Assembly (NCBI RefSeq): GCF_003058365.1
Contig: NZ_CP028858.1
Span: 1,674,001 to 1,738,000 of the forward strand
Length of the DNA: 64,000 nucleotides
Direction of reading: 5' to 3'
Origin: Halococcoides cellulosivorans
Lineage (GTDB): Archaea; Halobacteriota; Halobacteria; Halobacteriales; Haloarculaceae
In this document: in pieces, positions 58,349 through 64,000 of the stretch
How the letters are laid out: each line of letters opens with the position of its first letter
Position numbering within the stretch: position 1 is the stretch's first letter
Program-made: the position numbers and the translations under genes
Notes under the pieces: generated by a model
The model's input: the letters and a program-made list of their open reading frames with translations, nothing else
Told to the model about the DNA's origin: nothing
Databases searched by the model: none

Positions 58349-59473
58349 TCAGGGGCCGACGATCGTCATCGGCACGGGCATCACACACGCGATCCCGACC
58401 AGCAAGACCGCGACGGCGACCGCCTGACGTCGCGGATCGAGATCCCGATCGCGGATCGGCGTCGCGGGCCCGACCGCACCGACGAGGATCGTGAGCACGC
58501 CCCAGATGATCCAGACGCTCACGCCACTCAGGCCGACCTCGGTCGTCGAATAGACCGTCGCGGCGAGCCCAAAGAGGGCCGCCGGGACGAGTGCGCCGAC
58601 GGTCTCCTGGCGCGGGCCGAACACCGCCCGCGAGACGTGCCCGCCGTCGAGTTGGCCCACCGGGAGGAGATTGAGCATCGTCACGAGCGCGCCGACCCAG
58701 CTGGCGAGCAAGATCGGGTGGTGTTGGCGATCGAGGAAGACGCCAGTCTGGTCGGCCCCGAACCCGAGCGCGAGGAGGTGATGCAAGAGGGGGTAGCCCA
58801 GGTCGATTTCGATCGAATTCGACGCCTCCGCGACCGACTGGGGGACCGTGATCGGATCCATCGCCAGCCCGATGACCGCGACGACGACGGTTGCGACGAA
58901 GCCAGCGAGCGGCCCCGACGCGCCGATATCGAACAGCGCATCCCGGTCGGGGATCGGCCCGCGAATCCGAATGACCGCGCCGAGCGTACCGATGAAACTC
59001 GGCACTGGAATGAAGTAGGGCAGACTCGCGTCGACGCCGTGGTATCGACTCGCGAGGTAGTGCCCGAACTCGTGAACGCCGAGGATGCCGAGCAAGGCGA
59101 CGGTAAACGGCCACGCCGCGAGCAGATCCAGCGGGGACTGGAGGTCGGTGTAGTACCACTGACTCCCCGCGAACAGCGTCGAGACGACCGTCAGCACGAA
59201 CAAGAGGAGATTGAGCCAGGGGATCCCGTCGAGTCCGGCTTCGCTCGGACGCGCTTCGAGGGCAACACGCGGGGGCGTCCCGCTGGAGACCCGCCGGACG
59301 GTCACGTCGTATCCGCGGAAGGCGTCCTGAGCGGCGGACTCAAGGCGGTCAAGGGGCACGGCGGGCCGACCGTAGTACCGGACGACCCGGCCCTCGCGCT
59401 CGATGGTCTCGACTCGGAGGATCGACCCGATCCGGCCGGGCGTGGGCGCGCCGTCCGGCAACCGCTCGTCCAT
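58349..59473 (-). CDS. Site-2 protease family membrane metalloprotease (M50)
   Basis: A 374-aa intramembrane zinc protease. The metal-binding HEFGH (134-138, in LGVHEFGHYLASR) and the second motif NLLPVGQLDGGH (~267-278) are both intact, so it should be active. A soluble N-terminal domain of ~85 residues precedes ~6-7 membrane segments. Such proteases cleave membrane-bound regulators; the substrate is unknown here. Start at MDERLPDGAPTP, six codons into the open frame. Confidence 0.92.
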   Translation of the reverse strand: MDERLPDGAPTPGRIGSILRVETIEREGRVVRYYGRPAVPLDRLESAAQDAFRGYDVTVRRVSSGTPPRVALEARPSEAGLDGIPWLNLLLFVLTVVSTLFAGSQWYYTDLQSPLDLLAAWPFTVALLGILGVHEFGHYLASRYHGVDASLPYFIPVPSFIGTLGAVIRIRGPIPDRDALFDIGASGPLAGFVATVVVAVIGLAMDPITVPQSVAEASNSIEIDLGYPLLHHLLALGFGADQTGVFLDRQHHPILLASWVGALVTMLNLLPVGQLDGGHVSRAVFGPRQETVGALVPAALFGLAATVYSTTEVGLSGVSVWIIWGVLTILVGAVGPATPIRDRDLDPRRQAVAVAVLLVGIACVMPVPMTIVGP

Positions 59474-59640
59474 ACAGCCGACTCGCCCCACGCCGTAAAA
59501 ACGTCGGCGGTGGTCAGAGGCCCCCAGGGGACGGGGCCACCACTCGGGAGTCAGGCGAATCGAAAATTTGACCGTTACGCGTGCCGGGCACGAAAGCGCA
59601 CTCGCCGTCGCCAGCGGGGGATTCGCTGTCGATCAGCGGG

Positions 59641-59892
59641 TCAGTTCGGTTCGACACGCCACGTCGTCGCGGACGTATACGACCACTTTTCGATTTCGAG
59701 GGTCGTCGCTGAATCACTGAGTTTGACCATCAACGCCCCGATTTCCTTCGGAGAGAGCCCGACCTCGTCCGCGATGAACTTGCTTTTGAAGTAGAGTTCC
59801 CCGTCGCGCGCCTTGCGTTCGAGGTAGTCTTTGAGCCGCCGTTCCTTGCTCGCGGGTCGGTCGTCGCCGTTCGCAGCGGTGGTCGTGCTCAT
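59641..59892 (-). CDS. DUF7123-like small HTH protein
   Basis: An 83-aa protein consisting of a charged N-terminus and one winged-helix-like domain (KERRLKDYLERKARDGELYF, FIADEVGLSPKEIGALMVKL, then a wing ending TTWRVEPN). It resembles a conserved haloarchaeal family of unknown function (DUF7123). It is probably a DNA-binding regulator. A GGTATATG box lies ~32-40 nt upstream on its strand. Confidence 0.7.
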   Translation of the reverse strand: MSTTTAANGDDRPASKERRLKDYLERKARDGELYFKSKFIADEVGLSPKEIGALMVKLSDSATTLEIEKWSYTSATTWRVEPN

Positions 59893-59996
59893 CTGTTCTC
59901 GTCCAATCCATACCGCTTCACCCCCATATACCGAGCCGATGCTTCGGGCCCTTTCGGCTCACGATCGAGAAAAACGGGGTGAAAGCGGACCTCCAG

Positions 59997-60047
59997 GACG
60001 TTTTATTGGGGCCCGAGACGTTTTATAGAGTCCTCTAAGCGTTTCTT
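59997..60047. repeat. Phased short direct repeats (GACGTTTTAT) in the DUF7123-pyrH gap
   Basis: GACGTTTTAT occurs at 59997-60006 and 60017-60026, exactly 20 bp apart, and a degenerate AGCGTTTCTT follows at ~60038. A further A/T-rich TGTATAAT lies at ~60048. The 269-nt gap (59893-60161) also holds the DUF7123 promoter at its left end and a CTTAAGG promoter element (~60131-60137) of pyrH at its right end. I see no gene in it. Confidence 0.55.
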
Positions 60048-60161
60048 TTGTATAATTCTACTCCGAAATGATGTAGTCGCGACACTGGCGGGCATCCTGA
60101 GCGGCCGACCGCAATCCCGGTGAAACAACGCTTAAGGGACGGCTACCGTTACTCGGATCCG

Positions 60162-60836
60162 ATGAACACCGTCATATCGCTCGGCGGAAGCGTGCTCGCC
60201 GCGGATCTCGATCCAGAGCGGTTCCGGACCTACGGCGACCTCGTCGCGGATCTGGCCGCCGATCACCGCCTCGCGGTCGTGACCGGCGGCGGCCCGACCG
60301 CGCGGGAGTACATCGGGACCGCGCGCGAGTTGGGCGCCAACGAGACCGATCTCGACGCGTTGGGCGTGGCCGTCACGCGACTGAACGCCCGATTGTTGAT
60401 CGCCGCCGTCGGATCGCCGGCCCATCCGACGGTCCCGACGGGGATCGATCGCGCCCGCGAGATCCACCGGACCGGTGACGTCCCGATCATGGGTGGGACC
60501 GTCGCCGGCCACACGACCGACGCCGTGGCGGCGAGTCTCGCAGAATCGGTCGACGCCGACCGCCTCGTGCTCGGGACGAGTGTCGACGGCGTCTACTCGG
60601 GCGATCCAAACGTCGAAGAAGACGTCGAGAAGTTCGACCGGATCGATGCAGGCGATCTCGTGGGGCTGATCGCAGAGATCGACCTCGACGCCGGAAGTAA
60701 CGCCCCGGTCGACCTGCTGGCCGCGAAGATGATCCAGCGGTCGGGCATCGAGACGGTCGTCTGTGACGGGTCAGACCCCGCGATCGTGCGCGCGGCGGCG
60801 ACCGGCGACGCACCCGGGACGGTCGTCGAGCCATGA
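60162..60836 (+). CDS. pyrH: UMP kinase (archaeal PyrH)
   Basis: A 224-aa amino-acid-kinase-fold enzyme phosphorylating UMP to UDP. The N-terminal MNTVISLGGSVLAADLDPER, the VTGGGPTAREYI glycine loop and TDAVAASLAESVDADRLVLG / TSVDGVYSGDP are typical of the archaeal type. The start ATG at 60162 is 25-30 nt behind a CTTAAGG element. Its stop overlaps the lysS start (ATGA), so both are probably cotranslated. Confidence 0.93.
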   Translation: MNTVISLGGSVLAADLDPERFRTYGDLVADLAADHRLAVVTGGGPTAREYIGTARELGANETDLDALGVAVTRLNARLLIAAVGSPAHPTVPTGIDRAREIHRTGDVPIMGGTVAGHTTDAVAASLAESVDADRLVLGTSVDGVYSGDPNVEEDVEKFDRIDAGDLVGLIAEIDLDAGSNAPVDLLAAKMIQRSGIETVVCDGSDPAIVRAAATGDAPGTVVEP

Positions 60837-62467
60837 CGGACCCGTTCGCCGTCTTCGACGATCACGATCGAACACTGTGGGTCGACGCCGTCGCGGACGC
60901 CATCGAAGCGCGCGATCCCGACGAGCCGATCGTCATCAAAGGCGGCGTCTCGCCGTCGGGCGTCCCCCACATCGGCCACGCCAACGAGATCCTCCGCGGC
61001 GCGTTCGTCGCCGAGCGGTTGCGCGAGCGCGGCCACGACGTTCGACAGCTGTTCACGACCGACGATCGCGACCGCTTGCGGGCCGTCCCGCGGACGCTCG
61101 CGACGCTCGACGGTGAGATCGTCGGCCTCGACGCCGTCGACGCGGGCGCGCTCGGGCGGAATCTCGGGCGGCCCTACACCGACGTGCCAGATCCGTTCGG
61201 CTGCTGTGACTCGTATGGCGCACACTTCACGCAGATCCTCGAATCGATCGCCGACCGGTTGGGCGTCTCGATGGAGGTGGTCTCGAACACCGCGAGCTAC
61301 GAAGCGGGCGATTTCGACGACGCCATCGAGACGGTGCTGGGCGATCTCGACCGGGCGCGATCGGTGCTCGGCGAGTACCAGGACGGCGTCGGCGAGGAGA
61401 CGATCCCGTTTCAGGCGCTGTGTGAGTCCTGTGGGATCCTGACCGACGGGATCGAGTCAGTCGATCTCGATGCTGGGACGGTCACGTACACCTGCGAGGA
61501 CCTCACCGTCGGCGATCAGACGATCGAGGGGTGTGGCCACGAGGGTCAGGCCGCGCTCTCGGAGGGGAAGTTACCCTGGCGATTCGAGTGGCCCGCCCAG
61601 TGGGCGCTGTACGGCGTCGATTTCGAGCCGTTCGGCAAGGATCACGCCGAAGGGTCCTGGCCCAGCGGGGAGCACGTCGCACGCGATGTCTTCGACATCG
61701 ATCCGCCCGTGCCGATGGTCTACGAGTGGTTCACCGTCGACGGCGACGCGCTGTCCTCCTCCAGCGGGACGATCGTCACCGTCGACGAAGTGCTCGACGT
61801 GCTCGAACCCGAGGTCGTCCGGTATTTCTTCCTCAAAGACCCCACGACCCAGCGGGACTTCTCGATCGCACATCTCGACCAGTTGGTCGACGAATTCGAC
61901 CGCCTGGAAGCCGTCTACCACGGAGCGGCGGAGGCCGACGAGGACGAACGGGCGTACGCCGAGCAGGCCTATCCCCTCCTGGTCGAGGATCCGGACGCCG
62001 AACGCGTGCGGATCCCGTATACGTTCGCCGCTGTGCTCGCGATGACCGACGATCCCGAACTCAGAGAGACGATCGCGCGCCGCGAGGGCCACATTCCCGA
62101 CGACGCCAGCGACGCGGTCGTCGACGACGCGCTCGCGCGGGTCGAACGCGCTCGCGAATGGACCCGCCGGACCGACAACGCGTTCAACTACGATCTCAAG
62201 CGCCAGGAGCGCCCGGCGGTCGATCTCACGCCCGGCGTCGGTGCCGCGCTCGACCGGATCGCTGACGCCGTCGCGAGCGAGGCCGACGGTGAGCACATCC
62301 AGGAAGAGATCTACGAGGCCGCCGACAGCGAGGGCGTCGAGGTCCAGGCCGTCTTCGAGGCCGCCTACCGCCTGCTGTTCGACAAACCCGAGGGCCCGCG
62401 ACTCGGGCCCTTCCTCGCGGCGCTCGACCGGGCGTTCGTCGTCGACCGATTGCGACGCGAGGCCTGA
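60833..62467 (+). CDS. lysS: Lysyl-tRNA synthetase, class I
   Basis: A 544-aa class I LysRS, the archaeal type unrelated to the bacterial class II enzyme. The HIGH motif is HIGH at 46-49 (PSGVPHIGHANE), and the KMSKS-equivalent is ALSSSSGTIVTV, with Ser-rich spacing as in this family. Zinc-like Cys pairs lie in CESCG...CGHEG. The C-terminal anticodon-binding cage is helical. ATGA overlap with pyrH. Confidence 0.95.
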   Translation: MTDPFAVFDDHDRTLWVDAVADAIEARDPDEPIVIKGGVSPSGVPHIGHANEILRGAFVAERLRERGHDVRQLFTTDDRDRLRAVPRTLATLDGEIVGLDAVDAGALGRNLGRPYTDVPDPFGCCDSYGAHFTQILESIADRLGVSMEVVSNTASYEAGDFDDAIETVLGDLDRARSVLGEYQDGVGEETIPFQALCESCGILTDGIESVDLDAGTVTYTCEDLTVGDQTIEGCGHEGQAALSEGKLPWRFEWPAQWALYGVDFEPFGKDHAEGSWPSGEHVARDVFDIDPPVPMVYEWFTVDGDALSSSSGTIVTVDEVLDVLEPEVVRYFFLKDPTTQRDFSIAHLDQLVDEFDRLEAVYHGAAEADEDERAYAEQAYPLLVEDPDAERVRIPYTFAAVLAMTDDPELRETIARREGHIPDDASDAVVDDALARVERAREWTRRTDNAFNYDLKRQERPAVDLTPGVGAALDRIADAVASEADGEHIQEEIYEAADSEGVEVQAVFEAAYRLLFDKPEGPRLGPFLAALDRAFVVDRLRREA

Positions 62468-62487
62468 ACCCACCCCCGATCGAACGG

Positions 62488-62493
62488 TTTAAT
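62488..62493 (+). promoter_or_regulatory. TATA-like box for the 41-aa membrane protein
   Basis: TTTAAT at 25-30 nt upstream of the ATG at 62518, in the short gap after lysS; consistent with a separate leaderless transcript. Confidence 0.45.
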
Positions 62494-62517
62494 CCGGTGA
62501 GGCCGTGACGTACTGAC

Positions 62518-62643
62518 ATGGTCGATTTCAATCCGGTGCTGTGGGGGATCGTGGCGGTCCTTCTCGGATTCATCTTTTTCGTGTATCTGTTTATCCGACG
62601 TATCGTCACGAGTTTCTTCGAGGGGATGCGCGGCGGGAAGTAG
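62518..62643 (+). CDS. 41-aa single-span membrane microprotein
   Basis: A 41-aa frame reading MVDFNPVLWGIVAVLLGF then a continued hydrophobic IFFVYLFI segment and a basic RRIVTSFFEGMRGGK tail. One transmembrane helix (~8-26) with positive-inside tail. It has its own promoter-like box and an ATG start. Similar ~40-aa membrane proteins are conserved in haloarchaea without known function. The stop lies inside the first unit of a tandem hairpin repeat. Confidence 0.7.
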   Translation: MVDFNPVLWGIVAVLLGFIFFVYLFIRRIVTSFFEGMRGGK

Positions 62644-62730
62644 CGTCGCCCTTGCGACGGGAAGTAGCGTCGCCCTTGCGACGGGAAGTAGCGTCGTCTC
62701 TGCGCGACAGCGCGAAGTAGCGTCGCCCGG
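62635..62730. repeat. Tandem 24-bp hairpin repeats after the microprotein gene
   Basis: GGGAAGTAGCGTCGCCCTTG plus GCGAC forms a 24-bp unit repeated exactly at 62635-62658 and 62659-62682, followed by two diverged copies (from ~62683 and ~62711). Each unit contains a stem-loop CGTCGC-CCTT-GCGACG. The array covers the microprotein's stop codon and ends before the M29 gene. It could be a string of transcription or mRNA-processing signals. Confidence 0.7.
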
Positions 62731-62786
62731 GGAACCAGTCGCCCGCGCGGCGAAACTCGTTTGAGCGTGCCGGCAGTGGCGGCGGT

Positions 62787-63881
62787 ATGGACCCCCGGAT
62801 TCGCGAACACGCACAGATCGTCGTCGATCACTCCGTCGGGATCGAGGCGGGCGACGAGGTCGTCATCGACGCTCACCCCGTCGCCGACGACCTCGTCACG
62901 GCGCTCGTCGAGGCCTGCGCCGAGCGCGGGGCCCACCCGCTCGTGATCCAGGAACGCCTCGGCAAGCGCTTTCTGCGATCGTATCTCCGGAACTTCGAGG
63001 GCGCATTCGAGACGCCCGAGCACGTTCGGGCGCTCTACGAGGCGATGGACGCCTACATCGCGATCCGCGGTGGGGCGAACGCCACCGAGACCGCAGACGT
63101 CGATCCCGACCGCCGGAGTGCCTACGACCGGGCGATGCAGCCACTCCTCGAAGAGCGTCTGGGCAAACAGTGGTGTCTCACGCAGTACCCCTCGGACTCG
63201 CAGGCCCAACTCGCGGGCATGAGCACCGAAGCCTACGAGACGTTCGTCTGGGACGCCGTCCAGCAGGACTGGGCCGCCGTCCACGAGCGCCAGGAGCAAC
63301 TGGTCGACGTGCTCGAAGCGGGCGACGAGGTCCACCTCCAGGTCGGCGAGGAGACCGATCTCCGCCTGTCGATCACGGACAATCCCGCTCAGAACGACTC
63401 GGGCGAGCACAACCTCCCCGGCGGCGAGGTGTTCACGGCCCCGATTCCGGACAGCGTCGAGGGCCGCGTGCACTTCGACAAGCCGCTCTACCACCAGGGG
63501 CGAGAGGTCACCGACGTCCGCCTCGAATTCGAAGACGGCGAGGTCGTCGAGCATTCCGCCGGCAAGAACGAGAGCGTGCTCACCGAGGTGCTGGAAACCG
63601 ATCCGGGCGCGCGCCGGATCGGTGAACTCGGGATCGGGACGAACCGCGACATCGACCGCTTTACGTACAACATGCTGTTCGACGAGAAGATGGGCGAGAC
63701 GGTCCACCTCGCGGTCGGGCGGGCGTACGCGGACTGTGTCGCTGAGGCGAACGAGCGCAACGATTCGGCGGTCCACGTCGATATGATCGCCGACACGAGC
63801 GAGGACGCACTCATCGAGGTCGACGGCGACGTGATCCAGCGCGACGGGACCTTCTGGTACGAGGACGGGTTCGAGGGCTAG
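62787..63881 (+). CDS. M29 family aminopeptidase
   Basis: A 364-aa metalloaminopeptidase of the thermophilic M29 family (AmpS/AmpT-like), removing N-terminal residues with two metal ions. Family blocks with likely metal ligands: GEHNLPGGEVFTAPI, RIGELGIGTN, DEKMGETVHLAVGRAY and SAVHVDMIAD. Cytoplasmic, no signal peptide. It begins ~55 nt after the tandem hairpins. The stop at 63881 is followed by ~120 nt of AT-richer DNA to the window's end without visible gene. Confidence 0.9.
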   Translation: MDPRIREHAQIVVDHSVGIEAGDEVVIDAHPVADDLVTALVEACAERGAHPLVIQERLGKRFLRSYLRNFEGAFETPEHVRALYEAMDAYIAIRGGANATETADVDPDRRSAYDRAMQPLLEERLGKQWCLTQYPSDSQAQLAGMSTEAYETFVWDAVQQDWAAVHERQEQLVDVLEAGDEVHLQVGEETDLRLSITDNPAQNDSGEHNLPGGEVFTAPIPDSVEGRVHFDKPLYHQGREVTDVRLEFEDGEVVEHSAGKNESVLTEVLETDPGARRIGELGIGTNRDIDRFTYNMLFDEKMGETVHLAVGRAYADCVAEANERNDSAVHVDMIADTSEDALIEVDGDVIQRDGTFWYEDGFEG

Positions 63882-64000
63882 CGCGGGTGCGGTGGTGGTG
63901 GGGTTGTTTGGTCGGCATACGGTGAGCGAAGCAAGACTTGATCGGTGCGAGACGCGAAAGAAGTTTCAATACCAAACATAACCCATTTTATGCTCTCGGC

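Noticed and set aside
62635-62730. CRISPR array
   Set aside because: The units are contiguous 24-bp copies without unique spacers, and no cas genes are present.
63900-64000. CRISPR leader or next gene at the window edge
   Set aside because: A GTTTCAAT-like word and AT-rich DNA are visible but no repeat is seen before the window ends; nothing can be supported.

Overview
The window is a 64 kb piece of a haloarchaeal (class Halobacteria) chromosome. The evidence is very high GC, acidic proteins, many leaderless starts with an A/T-rich box 25-35 nt upstream, and archaeal information-processing genes (RadA, DnaG-type primase, Hel308, thermosome, S19e, class I lysyl-tRNA synthetase, aMBF1, Cgi121). 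It also carries an archaeal class III PHA synthase operon. Two Tat-exported proteins with C-terminal dockerin modules recall carbohydrate-degrading haloarchaea such as Halorhabdus or Halococcoides, but I cannot fix the genus. The hexamer CGATCG is strikingly frequent in the GC-rich DNA.

Layout. 1-5.2 kb: end of purH, a Cys-motif protein, Elp3, a DHH/OB/S1 protein with a degraded catalytic motif, and aMBF1. 5.45-10.4 kb: tRNA-Leu(GAG) followed by a genomic island holding one large Type IIG restriction-modification enzyme, closed by a 64-bp copy of the tRNA 3' half. 10.7-14.6 kb: DUF5813, dnaG, pspAB, a 37-aa microprotein behind a DtxR-type palindrome, and radA. 14.7-16.2 kb: first dockerin protein. 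16.3-24.9 kb: aldo/keto reductase, tRNA-Ser(GGA), RDD membrane protein, aconitase, a TetR regulator divergent from a PEP-synthase/rifampicin-phosphotransferase-like enzyme, and truA. 25.0-26.5 kb: an accessory patch with an AT-rich lipoprotein gene and a putative TumE-like toxin/antitoxin pair. 26.8-33.7 kb: leuS, thermosome, a HemAT-like globin-coupled transducer and an ACT-domain protein. 33.7-37.5 kb: phaR-phaP-phaE-phaC, divergent from a MaoC-like protein without the usual catalytic His. 37.5-42.8 kb: Cgi121, Hel308, a lipoprotein, citrate synthase and a membrane protein. 42.9-45.9 kb: trpCBA with three phased GTACA boxes over its promoter. 46.0-50 kb: second dockerin protein and an Agl23-like membrane protein. 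50-64 kb: carB, a DUF1405 protein, a HAD hydrolase, hisB, rps19e, a UPF0104 membrane protein, thiL, a site-2 protease, a small HTH protein, pyrH, lysS, a 41-aa membrane microprotein with tandem hairpin repeats, and an M29 aminopeptidase.

Most of the window is ordinary core genome: tRNA modification and charging, recombination and replication, TCA entry, and tryptophan, histidine and pyrimidine synthesis. The parts most worth a second look are the tRNA-Leu island with its mosaic Type IIG gene, the TRP-box-like operator of trpCBA, the palindrome-controlled 37-aa gene, the PHA locus (operator palindrome, HhH tail on PhaC, degenerate MaoC protein), the two dockerin/beta-repeat secreted proteins, and several unexplained short direct repeats.
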